Assembly (NCBI GenBank): GCA_963556195.1
Contig: OY744520.1
Span: 6,780,704 to 6,844,703, forward strand
DNA length: 64,000 bases
Origin: Sepiola atlantica
Lineage: Eukaryota > Mollusca > Cephalopoda > Sepiida > Sepiolidae
Direction of reading: 5' to 3'
This document shows, piece by piece, positions 1 to 12,012 of this stretch (positions within the stretch are counted from its first letter, which is position 1; every line of letters begins with the position of its first letter). Both the position numbers and the translations under genes were made by a program. Below the pieces are notes generated by a model, which was not told where the DNA came from, made no database searches, and saw only the letters and a program-made list of their open reading frames with translations.

Positions 1-85
1 TGTATGCACATATGTAACCAATAATGTTTGTATGAATACCAATTTATACTTATAAACAGCTCTACTTGTTATTGAGCACTTTTTA
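1..85 (+). repeat. End of a dispersed hammerhead-like repeat family
   Basis: The first ~40 bases match, in reverse complement, the stretch near 35268-35305. The later part (ending in CAGCTCTACTTGTTA) matches 60072-60088. All three sites therefore carry one family, whose other copies contain a degenerate hammerhead core. This copy is cut by the window edge, so the core is not visible here. Confidence 0.55.
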
Positions 86-142
86 TAAACATTTGAGTTT
101 TAACGGATTTACATCTACAGAAACTAATACAATACATTACAA

Positions 143-145
<3 letters not shown>

Positions 146-220
<75 letters not shown>
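146..220. repeat. (TA)n microsatellite
   Basis: Pure TA run of about 75 bp. An apparent Tyr-Ile reading frame through it is an artefact of the dinucleotide. Confidence 0.95.
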
Positions 221-223
<3 letters not shown>

Positions 224-229
224 CAGGGT

Positions 230-658
230 TTATGAGGTTACAGATCACTTACGAACAAGCTACCACTGATAGCGTATGTTTTAAAATAGGAACTTGATTT
301 GCAAACTGTTGAGTATTTCCTTTTCTGCTTTGAACACGAATCATCAACTAAGTTTTTTCTTCGTCAAAGACAAACAAGTGTCTGGAGCGGCGGTTCCCAT
401 CGTTGATACAACAATATAATATGTTTTAATGATCATGATACGCCTCGGTCGGGTGATAACCATATAAGCCCTGACCATTTGCAAGTGAAAACACGGAATA
501 TCTGCAAAGCAAATCAGAGGAAGATGCAAAGAGCTACGAAGCATCCGATCGCTTTGAACTCGCTTCATCAAAAGCGTTTTCATTTCGTAGTTAAAAAAAG
601 AAGATTTTTCAAAAGAAATCTTACGTAACGACAAAACAATCAACGAAGATTGCGAAAG
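230..658. other. Unassigned sequence
   Basis: No recognisable coding similarity. A 99-codon minus-strand open frame at 344-643 has no motif I know and no supporting context, so it is not called. Confidence 0.5.
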
Positions 659-662
659 TTAG

Positions 663-714
663 AGTTAGGGTTAAGGTTAGGGTTAGTTTAGGGTAAAGGT
701 TAGGGTTAGGGTTA
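663..714 (+). repeat. Degenerate telomere-type repeat
   Basis: About eight TTAGGG-like units with TTAAGG and TTTAGGG variants. It is shorter and more decayed than the block at 2192-2337. Confidence 0.7.
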
Positions 715-858
715 GCGAGAGTCGATTTAATTGTTAATGGACGAAGCTGAAAATGTTTCGCTTTACATCAGCAAGATTCTCAAGCAATTACCGTGGCTAT
801 TTATGTGTCTCGCAGCGAGGATTAGATTACTCACGGCCATGTGGCCTTTATTAATGGT

Positions 859-1058
859 AATGCCGGAGAGTCTTCTACTCCAATAGCTTCTTTCCTGCCG
901 GCCTTTGGAACTCCTTCCCTACTCCCTGATATGCTAAACTTTAAAACTAATGTAGCTGCAAAGCTCCCAATTTAGGATGATCCCCTAAAAATTAACTCTA
1001 ATTCTTAGTAGCCTTTTACGTCTACAGTAGCAACTTGCCGTGTTTGGGATGAACTCAG

Positions 1059-1060
<2 letters not shown>
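859..1060 (+). pseudogene. 3' tail of a CR1/Jockey-type LINE (family A)
   Basis: Matches the end of the LINE copy at 51215-52100. It starts at the codons for the 'CRRAFYSNSFF' region (ATGCCGGAGAGTC here), runs through the degraded GLWNSL-like C-terminal motif and into the 3' UTR with TTACGTCTACAG. The 3' UTR ends at GAACTCAGTTAA and runs directly into a 170-bp (TA)n tract. Non-LTR retrotransposons are typically 5'-truncated, which fits a fragment holding only the last ~200 bp. Frameshifts and a deletion remove the FPDSTDMQ segment present in the other copies. Non-functional. Confidence 0.7.
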
Positions 1061-1061
<1 letters not shown>

Positions 1062-1139
<78 letters not shown>

Positions 1140-1140
1140 G

Positions 1141-1233
<93 letters not shown>
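1062..1233. repeat. (TA)n tract with TATATG interruptions
   Basis: TA run of ~170 bp with three TG substitutions near its middle (1129-1155). It directly abuts the 3' end of a LINE tail. Confidence 0.95.
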
Positions 1234-1235
<2 letters not shown>

Positions 1236-1499
1236 GTAGCACTGAGCGGTGAGGCTTTCTTAGATCGTCACTGATCTTTTTCTTCGACAGAGACAGCTGT
1301 TCGTTTCACTGAAGTAGTTTGTGATGGTCGTAGTGGTGTTGTAGCAGTCGTAGATCTATTGAACTTTTTAAAATTCCTTCTCTTGGTGGCTGTCGTAATA
1401 GAATCCATTAAAAACAACGAAAAAATACATCAATTTATTACTCTGATTTTTTTTAATTTACTTCTTACATTAATTTGCAGCAAGTACACTAAAATGATA

Positions 1500-1718
1500 T
1501 GCATCTTTCCTCGTGCTGCCGGACTCTGGAACTCCCTCCCTGCTCCCTGTTTCCCCGACTGTACCGACATGCAGAGATTTAATAACTAATGTAAACAGAC
1601 ATCTTGCTACACAGCTCCCAACTTAGGATGATACCCAGAACCTACACCGTAATTCTCAATAACCCTATATAGTGGCGGCCTGCCTGGTTTAGGGTGAAAT
1701 GTGTTTTTTTTAAAAAAC
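1500..1718 (+). pseudogene. 3' tail of LINE family A
   Basis: Encodes a recognisable non-LTR reverse-transcriptase C-terminus, FPRAAGLWNSLPAPCFPD, followed by TDMQRF and, after a frameshift, the NVNRHLA-type end and the family 3' UTR (GTGGCGGCCTGCCTGG, then GGGTGAAATGTG and a T/A-rich tail). The order is the same as in the better copy at 51890-52100. No catalytic domain is present. It is the second such tail within 700 bp, so it is either an independent 5'-truncated insertion or a local duplication. Confidence 0.75.
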
Positions 1719-1721
1719 TAA

Positions 1722-1860
1722 TTGATCAGTAGTGACCAATTACACAAACACCTGGCTTAAGAGATAACATAGGTCTCGATTGGTTAGGCTATGTCACCGG
1801 TTTGGTAATAGAACTATTTGAAATCGCCTCAGATAGCAGTTGGCGCCATGCAGTACCTTT
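1722..1860 (+). repeat. Degenerate ~125-bp module, copy 1
   Basis: Shares the ordered motifs GATTGGTTAGGCTATGTCAC, then AATAGAACTATTTG, then AGCAGTTGGCGCCATGCAGT with the tandem copies at 5105-5640. The 5S-headed SINE immediately follows. Confidence 0.6.
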
Positions 1861-2116
1861 CTACCTATACCTTTTGCTACATTCACTGAGAAAGTTTCAT
1901 GGGAATATCAAATTTACAAGCTGTCCCTAGTCGCATGTATATCCCGGTTAGGGGAGATGACAACGTTAGGTTTTTGCAGTTCTTGCAGAGAAGTGTCAAC
2001 GTCCTCCTACATACAGCATACAGCACCTGGTATTCTTAAATGGTCACCCATCTGGTACTGGCCGGGCTCAGCGTTGCTTAACTCCGGTGATCTAACGAGA
2101 ATCGGTGTGTCAACGT
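1860..2116 (-). mobile_element. 5S-rRNA-headed SINE (SINE3-type), copy A
   Basis: Read on the minus strand, positions 2110-2015 resemble the 5S rRNA internal-promoter region: TCTCGTTAGATCACC, GTTAAGCAACGCTGAGCCC, CCAGATGGGTGACC and GAATACCAGGTGCTGTA occur in the 5S order. A non-5S body follows (AGTTATCTCCCC-like, then GATATACATGCGACT), and the same body follows the 5S head at 56881-56930 and 57560-57620. A shared head and shared body at three sites indicate a SINE rather than a 5S gene. The head would supply an internal Pol III promoter. Mobilisation would need a LINE in trans; the partner is unknown. Confidence 0.75.
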
Positions 2117-2191
2117 GATTATGCCTTGCAATGGCATTTTATGGAGGCTTTTTGGGCAATGAGAGATACATATTGCCTTTTTCTGTCGGGA

Positions 2192-2337
<146 letters not shown>

Positions 2338-2344
2338 GGGCCTG

Positions 2345-2562
2345 TTCAGTCCTAGGAGGTGCAATCTTCCAGGCTTTACCTTCTTTGAAAAGGGATTATT
2401 TTATTCTCAATCGCTGAAGCGCCCCTACCGAGGAATGCTGATGGGGATATTCAGGCTACACCCTCTTATAAGCGCTGGCTTTTCATATCCCCTCATCTTA
2501 CGGCCTTGTGCCACACCTTTCTCCGGTGGCAAAGAAAGTAAATACCAAGAGATACAGTTGAT
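2345..2562 (+). repeat. Relic related to the L1/Tx1 3' region
   Basis: Aligns in order with 20125-20335: TTCCAGGCTTTACC against TTCCCAGGCCTTGCTC, AAGCGCTGGCTTTTC against GGGCGCTGGTTTGAC, and GGCCTTGTGCCACA in both. It is strongly diverged, with no coding content. Confidence 0.55.
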
Positions 2563-2564
2563 TG

Positions 2565-3281
2565 GATTTTTTTAAAAATGATTACAGATAAATATGTTTT
2601 GCGTTATATTATTAAGGTTCGCAAACATTTGCTGTTTCTATGAATCTCCCCCCTCCCCCCGAGGACTGACACAAGATCGAGATTACTGTAGAATGTGGTA
2701 AAAAAGGCCCACATAGCCCTGCGATGTTAAGTAATAGTCATTAAGTGATCATTTAGTGGTCATTAAGGGCCAATTGTTGTTACAAAAACAGAGGAGTATG
2801 AGAGATACTATTGGCCTCTGTTGTTAGGGTTAGGCCACGTAGCAAAGGAATGTTTTAGATATTAAGCTTTCTGTAGCAGTTTCTGTTCTATTGTTGTAAT
2901 GATGTTTTGGGGATCTAAGAGCTATAATCAGCCAGGATTGGTTGGGCTAGAAACGTTTTAAACGAATGGGTTTATTTTTAATATCGGGTTGGCAACTACG
3001 TTCCCGCCTTTTTAAAAAAAATAATCTTAAATATGTTTAATAAAAACTAACAACTAATTAATCAATTAATTGTATTGTCCCTTCATATTTACAACTTCTT
3101 AACTTTCAACAAGATTTCCAATAACTTGTTGATAGAAATAAAAAATGATACAAAAATAAATAAAAGAAAAAATGTTCATTTTTCTTAACTGGACATTTTA
3201 TTTTAATGATTTAAAAATAAATAAAAATTAACTTAAATTAATTCGAAAAAAAATTACAAGGCGGTCCAAAATCGAAGTTTC
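2565..3281. other. Intergenic, includes ~125-bp-module remnants
   Basis: 2760-2990 carries scattered module motifs (GAGTATGAGAGATACTATTGG, AGGATTGGTTGGGCTAG) in diverged form. 2990-3281 is A/T-rich with no feature I can name. No coding signal. Confidence 0.45.
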
Positions 3282-5107
3282 GAAAAAAAAAACACAATAG
3301 ATTCCCAAATTAAAAAAAAAATTGAAAACACAATAGATTCCCAAATTAAAAAAAAAATTGAAAACACAATAGATTCCCAAATTAAAAAAAAAAATTGAAA
3401 ACACAATAGATTCCAAAAAAAAAAATTGAAAACACAATAGATTCCCAAATTAAAAAAAAATTGAAAACACAATAGATTTCCAAATTAAAAAAAAAAAAAT
3501 TGAAAACACAATAGATTCCCAAATTAAAAAAAAAAAAATGAAAACACAATAGATTCCCAAATTAAAAAAAAAATTGAAAACACAATAGATTCCCAAATTA
3601 AAAAAAAAATTGAAAACACAATAGATTCCCAAATTAAAAAAAAAAAAATTGAAAACACAATAGATTCCCAAATTAAAAAAAAATTGAAAACACAATAGAT
3701 TTCCAAATTAAAAAAAAAAAATTGAAAACACAATAGATTCCCAAATTAAAAAAAAAATTGAAAACACAATAGATTCCCAAATTAAAAAAAAAATTGAAAA
3801 CACAATAGATTCCCAAATTAAAAAATAAAATATTGAAAACACAATAGATTCCCAAATTAAAAAAAAAAAAATTGAAAACACAATAGATTCCCAAATTAAA
3901 AAAAAAAAATTGAAAACACAATAGATTCCCAAATTAAAAAAAAAATTGAAAACACAATAGATTCCAAAAAAAAAAATTGAAAACACAATAGATTCCCAAA
4001 TTAAAAAAAAAATTGAAAACACAATAGATTCCCAAATTAAAAAAAAAAAATTGAAAACACAATAGATTCCCAAATTAAAAAAAAAAATTGAAAACACAAT
4101 AGATTCCCAAATTAAAAAAAAAAATTGAAAACACAATAGATTCCCAAATTAAAAAAAAAAATTGAAAACACAATAGATTCTTAAATTAAAAAAAAAAATT
4201 GAAAACACAATAGATTCCCAAATTAAAAAAAAATTTGAAAACACAATAGATTCCCAAATTAAAAAAAAAATTGAAAACACAATAGATTCCCAAATTAAAA
4301 AAAAAATTGAAAACACAATAGATTCCCAAATTAAAAAAAAAATTGAAAACACAATAGATTCCCAAATTAAAAAAAAAAAATTGAAAACACAATAGATTCC
4401 CAAATTAAAAAAAAAATTGAAAACACAATAGATTCCCAAATTAAAAAAAAAAATTGAAAACACAATAGATTCCCAAATTTAAAAAAAAATTGAAAACACA
4501 ATAGATTCCCAAATTAAAAAAAAAAATTGAAAACACAATAGATTCCCAAATTAAAAAAAAATTGAAAACACAATAGATTCCAAAAAAAAAAATTGAAAAC
4601 ACAATAGATTCCCAAATTAAAAAAAAAATTAAAAACACAATAGATTCCCAAATTAAAAAAAAAAAAATTGAAAACACAATAGATTCCCAAATTAAAAAAA
4701 AAAATTGAAAACACAATAGATTCCCAAATTAAAAAAAAAATTGAAAACACAATAGATTCCCAAATTAAAAAAAAAATTGAAAACACAATAGATTCCCAAA
4801 TTAAAAAAAAAATTGAAAACACAATAGATTCCCAAATTAAAAAAAAAAAAAATTCAAAACACAATAGATTCCCAAATTAAAAAAAAAAAAATTGAAAACA
4901 CAATAGATTCCCAAATTAAAAAAAAAATTGAAAACACAATAGATTCCCAAATTAAAAAAAAAATTGAAAACACAATAGATTCCCAAATTAAAAAAAAATT
5001 GAAAACACAATAGATTCCCAAATTAAAAAAAAATTGAAAACACAATAGATTCCCAAATTAAAAAAAATTGAAAACACAATAGATTCCCAAATAAAAAAAA
5101 AAAATTG
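3282..5107. repeat. ~36-bp A-rich satellite, about 50 units
   Basis: Tandem unit ACACAATAGATTCCCAAATT plus an A-run and TTGAAA. The 20-bp core is almost invariant, while the A-run varies from about 7 to 13 bases. Four units lack the CAAATT segment and go straight from GATTCC into the A-run. One unit has GATTCTTAAATT and one AAATAAAATATTG. The minus-strand frames full of Phe-Asn-Leu-Gly are shadows of the repeat and keep shifting frame as the A-run length changes. Confidence 0.95.
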
Positions 5108-5640
5108 CAAGAGCTTAGTTGTCAATCCAATAGTTAGCTTTCAGCAGCAGTTTGTACAATACACTGCACATTTATGGACGTTTAGGGCTCTGAAAGATGA
5201 TATAGGCTTCGATTGATTCGGCTAGGTCACGTGTTAAAAGAGAGGCTTATTTTAAATAGTTAGCCTTAAATAGCAGTTCGTTCTATGCAGTGGTGATGCA
5301 CGAATCTTTTTAGGGTCGGAAAGAAACCAGAGCCTTTGATTTGTTGGGTTATTTCATGTGGCTGGAGAAGAAACTTATTTGACATGATTCTATTTAAGTA
5401 GCAGTTGACAACATACAGTAGTGTTGTATTGAGTTCTTTTGACGTATGATAGAAACTCTGATTGGTTGAGTTATGTCATCTGTTAATATAATGAACTTAG
5501 TTAATACTCAGCATTAAATAGGATTTTGTCTAGACAATTGTGCTGTATAGACGTTTATTGGGGAATGAGAGATATCAGAAGTTGTGCTTGGTTGGATTGG
5601 ATTATGGTACCATGCACAAGTGTTATACAAATACCTTTTA
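5108..5640 (+). repeat. Degenerate ~125-bp module, tandem copies
   Basis: About four imperfect copies. Each has, in order, AGCAGTT..., ATGCAGT(A/G)..TG, a GGGAATGAGAGAT-like block and GATTGGTTGGGTTATGTCA. Copies differ by many substitutions and short indels. The same module occurs at 1722-1860 and in pieces at 2118-2185 and 2760-2990. Confidence 0.6.
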
Positions 5641-6209
5641 GGAGCTTTTTCATACTGAGAAACCTCAAAGGAAATTGTTGATGGAAAGTTACTCGGGGTA
5701 TATTATGTAAAAATCACAACGATGAAGAAATTGATGAAACGCTAAATTAAATATATTGTAATGTCTGAATCGGTAATTTGAAATTGCATTTTCATCGCTA
5801 AACGCACAGTTTAAATGGACGCATCTTAAGAAAATCTGTTCTTTCTTTTAAAATTTGTTAAGACATTAAAACCTGTCCTAAACTAATGTTGTTTTATATT
5901 TTTTTAGAGATTTAGAAACGGTTTATTGAAAAATATCATGTACGCCCAACAAAGCGACGGATGGGGGGGGGGAGATTTAGAAAGCCCAAATCATGTAAAG
6001 TTGTGAACGTGGGCGTCACTTTCTTCAAACAAACAACGCCTTTAGTTATTTAATGTGCATATATAATTTGTATATTTAAATCTACAATTTATATATATGT
6101 ATGTATGTGTGTGTGTGTGTGTGTGTGTTTGTGTGAATAAAGATAGGGATAAAATGATCCCACGTAATGGAAAATGCAAAAAGAAAGCCAAACTATATTA
6201 TTTATGTAT
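5640..6209. other. Intergenic; one dispersed-repeat unit and a (TG)n
   Basis: 5765-5850 holds one unit of the family rich in GTCTGTCACGCTTAAG (here TTTCATCGCTAAACGC and AAATGGACGCATCTTAAG). 6106-6128 is a short TG run. The rest is unassigned. Confidence 0.5.
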
Positions 6210-6251
6210 TCATCAACGTTTCGTCTTTATTGTAAGACTTTCTGAGGATGA
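6210..6251 (-). pseudogene. Degenerate hammerhead ribozyme (family of 34752)
   Basis: Nearly identical on the minus strand to the 34752-34793 motif. It keeps stem I (TCATC/GATGA), stem-loop II (GTCTT/AAGAC) and GAAACGTT. The catalytic core CTGAGGA has become CTCAGAA, with two substitutions including loss of the invariant G of CUGA. The rule that this G is needed for cleavage is established for hammerheads, so I predict this copy is inactive. Confidence 0.65.
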
Positions 6252-6396
6252 AGAAAAATGAAGAAAAAATCATACAAGCATAAATTTGATTTGCCTTCAA
6301 GCTACGAGCTCCGGGATGTTTGTGAGTAAGAAAAGTTTTTTAAAAAAGTGAAAAAGGCAAAATAGATGCGGGGTTGTAGTAGCAGTTATAGAGTTG

Positions 6397-6461
<65 letters not shown>
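6252..6461. other. Unassigned sequence ending in (TA)n
   Basis: The flank of the hammerhead relic has no coding similarity. 6398-6461 is a pure TA run. Confidence 0.6.
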
Positions 6462-6465
<4 letters not shown>

Positions 6466-6535
6466 TTTTTGTTCTTTCAAAAAAAGTCAATTTTACCATA
6501 AACAATTTCGAAATCATCATGTTACTTTTTTTGCT

Positions 6536-9500
6536 AAAAATTATATTGGCTACAATTTGTTCAGAAATATTAATAATCCAGTTATATTTGGAAAAAATTA
6601 TATTGGCTACAATTTGTTCAGAAATATTAATAATCCAGTTATATTTGGAAAAAATTATATTGGCTACAATTTGTTCAGAAATATTAATAATCCAGTTATA
6701 TTTGGAAAAAATTATATTGGCTACAATTTGTTCAGAAATATTAATAATCCAGTTATATTTGGAAAAAATTATATTGGCTGCAATTTGTTCAGAAATATTA
6801 ATAATCCAGTTATATTTGGAAAAAATTATATTGGCTACAATTTGTTCAGAAATATTAATAATCCAGTTATATTTGGAAAAAATTATATTGGCTACAATTT
6901 GTTCAGAAATATTAATAATCCAGTTATATTTGGAAAAAATTATATTGGCTGCAATTTGTTCAGAAATATTAATAATCCAGTTATATTTGGAAAAAATTAT
7001 ATTGGCTACAATTTGTTCAGAAATATTAATAATCCAGTTATATTTGGAAAAAATTATATTGGCTGCAATTTGTTCAGAAATATTAATAATCCAGTTATAT
7101 TTGGAAAAAATTATATTGGCTACAATTTGTTCAGAAATATTAATAATCCAGTTATATTTGGAAAAAATTATATTGGCTGCAATTTGTTCAGAAATATTAA
7201 TAATCCAGTTATATTTGGAAAAAATTATATTGGCTACAATTTGTTCAGAAATATTAATAATCCAGTTATATTTGGAAAAAATTATATTGGCTACAATTTG
7301 TTCAGAAATATTAATAATCCAGTTATATTTGGAAAAAATTATATTGGCTACAATTTGTTCAGAAATATTAATAATCCAGTTATATTTGGAAAAAATTATA
7401 TTGGCTACAATTTGTTCAGAAATATTAATAATCCAGTTATATTTGGAAAAAATTATATTGGCTGCAATTTGTTCAGAAATATTAATAATCCAGTTATATT
7501 TGGAAAAAATTATATTGGCTGCAATTTGTTCAGAAATATTAATAATCCAGTTATATTTGGAAAAAATTATATTGGCTGCAATTTGTTCAGAAATATTAAT
7601 AATCCAGTTATATTTGGAAAAAATTATATTGGCTACAATTTGTTCAGAAATATTAATAATCCAGTTATATTTGGAAAAAATTATATTGGCTACAATTTGT
7701 TCAGAAATATTAATAATCCAGTTATATTTGGAAAAAATTATATTGGCTGCAATTTGTTCAGAAATATTAATAATCCAGTTATATTTGGAAAAAATTATAT
7801 TGGCTACAATTTGTTCAGAAATATTAATAATCCAGTTATATTTGGAAAAAATTATATTGGCTACAATTTGTTCAGAAATATTAATAATCCAGTTATATTT
7901 GGAAAAAATTATATTGGCTACAATTTGTTCAGAAATATTAATAATCCAGTTATATTTGGAAAAAATTATATTGGCTGCAATTTGTTCAGAAATATTAATA
8001 ATCCAGTTATATTTGGAAAAAATTATATTGGCTACAATTTGTTCAGAAATATTAATAATCCAGTTATATTTGGAAAAAATTATATTGGCTGCAATTTGTT
8101 CAGAAATATTAATAATCCAGTTATATTTGGGAAAAATTATATTGGCTACAATTTGTTCAGAAATATTAATAATCCAGTTATATTTGGAAAAAATTATATT
8201 GGCTGCAATTTGTTCAGAAATATTAATAATCCAGTTATATTTGGAAAAAATTATATTGGCTACAATTTGTTCAGAAATATTAATAATCCAGTTATATTTG
8301 GAAAAAATTATATTGGCTACAATTTGTTCAGAAATATTAATAATCCAGTTATATTTGGAAAAAATTATATTGGCTACAATTTGTTCAGAAATATTAATAA
8401 TCCAGTTATATTTGGAAAAAATTATATTGGCTACAATTTGTTCAGAAATATTAATAATCCAGTTATATTTGGAAAAAATTATATTGGCTGCAATTTGTTC
8501 AGAAATATTAATAATCCAGTTATATTTGGAAAAAATTATATTGGCTACAATTTGTTCAGAAATATTAATAATCCAGTTATATTTGGAAAAAATTATATTG
8601 GCTACAATTTGTTCAGAAATATTAATAATCCAGTTATATTTGGAAAAAATTATATTGGCTGCAATTTGTTCAGAAATATTAATAATCCAGTTATATTTGG
8701 AAAAAATTATATTGGCTACAATTTGTTCAGAAATATTAATAATCCAGTTATATTTGGAAAAAATTATATTGGCTACAATTTGTTCAGAAATATTAATAAT
8801 CCAGTTATATTTGGAAAAAATTATATTGGCTGCAATTTGTTCAGAAATATTAATAATCCAGTTATATTTGGAAAAAATTATATTGGCTACAATTTGTTCA
8901 GAAATATTAATAATCCAGTTATATTTGGAAAAAATTATATTGGCTACAATTTGTTCAGAAATATTAATAATCCAGTTATATTTGGAAAAAATTATATTGG
9001 CTGCAATTTGTTCAGAAATATTAATAATCCAGTTATATTTGGAAAAAATTATATTGGCTACAATTTGTTCAGAAATATTAATAATCCAGTTATATTTGGA
9101 AAAAATTATATTGGCTACAATTTGTTCAGAAATATTAATAATCCAGTTATATTTGGAAAAAATTATATTGGCTGCAATTTGTTCAGAAATATTAATAATC
9201 CAGTTATATTTGGAAAAAATTATATTGGCTACAATTTGTTCAGAAATATTAATAATCCAGTTATATTTGGAAAAAATTATATTGGCTACAATTTGTTCAG
9301 AAATATTAATAATCCAGTTATATTTGGAAAAAATTATATTGGCTGCAATTTGTTCAGAAATATTAATAATCCAGTTATATTTGGAAAAAATTATATTGGC
9401 TACAATTTGTTCAGAAATATTAATAATCCAGTTATATTTGGAAAAAATTATATTGGCTACAATTTGTTCAGAAATATTAATAATCCAGTTATATTTGGAA

Positions 9501-12012
9501 AAAATTATATTGGCTGCAATTTGTTCAGAAATATTAATAATCCAGTTATATTTGGAAAAAATTATATTGGCTACAATTTGTTCAGAAATATTAATAATCC
9601 AGTTATATTTGGAAAAAATTATATTGGCTACAATTTGTTCAGAAATATTAATAATCCAGTTATATTTGGAAAAAATTATATTGGCTGCAATTTGTTCAGA
9701 AATATTAATAATCCAGTTATATTTGGAAAAAATTATATTGGCTACAATTTGTTCAGAAATATTAATAATCCAGTTATATTTGGAAAAAATTATATTGGCT
9801 ACAATTTGTTCAGAAATATTAATAATCCAGTTATATTTGGAAAAAATTATATTGGCTGCAATTTGTTCAGAAATATTAATAATCCAGTTATATTTGGAAA
9901 AAATTATATTGGCTACAATTTGTTCAGAAATATTAATAATCCAGTTATATTTGGAAAAAATTATATTGGCTACAATTTGTTCAGAAATATTAATAATCCA
10001 GTTATATTTGGAAAAAATTATATTGGCTGCAATTTGTTCAGAAATATTAATAATCCAGTTATATTTGGAAAAAATTATATTGGCTACAATTTGTTCAGAA
10101 ATATTAATAATCCAGTTATATTTGGAAAAAATTATATTGGCTACAATTTGTTCAGAAATATTAATAATCCAGTTATATTTGGAAAAAATTATATTGGCTG
10201 CAATTTGTTCAGAAATATTAATAATCCAGTTATATTTGGAAAAAATTATATTGGCTACAATTTGTTCAGAAATATTAATAATCCAGTTATATTTGGAAAA
10301 AATTATATTGGCTACAATTTGTTCAGAAATATTAATAATCCAGTTATATTTGGAAAAAATTATATTGGCTGCAATTTGTTCAGAAATATTAATAATCCAG
10401 TTATATTTGGAAAAAATTATATTGGCTACAATTTGTTCAGAAATATTAATAATCCAGTTATATTTGGAAAAAATTATATTGGCTACAATTTGTTCAGAAA
10501 TATTAATAATCCAGTTATATTTGGAAAAAATTATATTGGCTACAATTTGTTCAGAAATATTAATAATCCAGTTATATTTGGAAAAAATGATATTGGCTGC
10601 AATTTGTTCAGAAATATTAATAATCCAGTTATATTTGGAAAAAATTATATTGGCTACAATTTGTTCAGAAATATTAATAATCCAGTTATATTTGGAAAAA
10701 ATTATATTGGCTACAATTTGTTCAGAAATATTAATAATCCAGTTATATTTGGAAAAAATTATATTGGCTACAATTTGTTCAGAAATATTAATAATCCAGT
10801 TATATTTGGAAAAAATTATATTGGCTGCAATTTGTTCAGAAATATTAATAATCCAGTTATATTTGGAAAAAATTATATTGGCTACAATTTGTTCAGAAAT
10901 ATTAATAATCCAGTTATATTTGGAAAAAATTATATTGGCTACAATTTGTTCAGAAATATTAATAATCCAGTTATATTTGGAAAAAATTATATTGGCTACA
11001 ATTTGTTCAGAAATATTAATAATCCAGTTATATTTGGAAAAAATTATATTGGCTGCAATTTGTTCAGAAATATTAATAATCCAGTTATATTTGGAAAAAA
11101 TTATATTGGCTACAATTTGTTCAGAAATATTAATAATCCAGTTATATTTGGAAAAAATTATATTGGCTGCAATTTGTTCAGAAATATTAATAATCCAGTT
11201 ATATTTGGAAAAAATTATATTGGCTACAATTTGTTCAGAAATATTAATAATCCAGTTATATTTGGAAAAAATTATATTGGCTACAATTTGTTCAGAAATA
11301 TTAATAATCCAGTTATATTTGGAAAAAATTATATTGGCTGCAATTTGTTCAGAAATATTAATAATCCAGTTATATTTGGAAAAAATTATATTGGCTACAA
11401 TTTGTTCAGAAATATTAATAATCCAGTTATATTTGGAAAAAATTATATTGGCTGCAATTTGTTCAGAAATATTAATAATCCAGTTATATTTGGAAAAAAT
11501 TATATTGGCTACAATTTGTTCAGAAATATTAATAATCCAGTTATATTTGGAAAAAATTATATTGGCTGCAATTTGTTCAGAAATATTAATAATCCAGTTA
11601 TATTTGGAAAAAATTATATTGGCTACAATTTGTTCAGAAATATTAATAATCCAGTTATATTTGGAAAAAATTATATTGGCTACAATTTGTTCAGAAATAT
11701 TAATAATCCAGTTATATTTGGAAAAAATTATATTGGCTGCAATTTGTTCAGAAATATTAATAATCCAGTTATATTTGGAAAAAATTATATTGGCTACAAT
11801 TTGTTCAGAAATATTAATAATCCAGTTATATTTGGAAAAAATTATATTGGCTACAATTTGTTCAGAAATATTAATAATCCAGTTATATTTGGAAAAAATT
11901 ATATTGGCTGCAATTTGTTCAGAAATATTAATAATCCAGTTATATTTGGAAAAAATTATATTGGCTACAATTTGTTCAGAAATATTAATAATCCAGTTAT
12001 ATTTGGAAAAAA
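6536..12012. repeat. 57-bp satellite, ~96 units with 171-bp HOR core
   Basis: Head-to-tail 57-bp unit (contains ATTGGCTACAATTTGTTCAG and ATAATCCAGTTATATTTGG). Units are essentially identical except for one diagnostic base, GGCTACAA versus GGCTGCAA. I count 32 G-type units. From 8490 to 10371 twelve G-type units are spaced exactly 171 bp apart (A,A,G triplets). Outside this core, spacings are 57, 114, 171, 228 or 285 bp. Only two other substitutions are evident (TTTGGG near 8130 and AATGATATTGG near 10590). Because 57 is divisible by 3, two plus-strand frames stay open for more than 1800 codons. These are not genes: units vary only at a neutral-looking site and there is no start context or domain. 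Confidence 0.98.

Noticed and set aside
2015..2110. Functional 5S rRNA gene
   Set aside because: Only part of 5S is present and it continues into a body shared with two other sites, so it is a SINE head.
3228..5045. Minus-strand Phe/Asn/Leu-rich open frames
   Set aside because: Shadows of the A-rich satellite; frames change whenever the A-run length changes and no codon pattern is conserved.
8490..10371. Alpha-satellite because of the 171-bp period
   Set aside because: The 171 bp is three 57-bp units and the sequence has no similarity to primate alpha satellite.
6536..12012. CRISPR array
   Set aside because: Units are contiguous with no unique spacers, and the sequence is eukaryotic in character.
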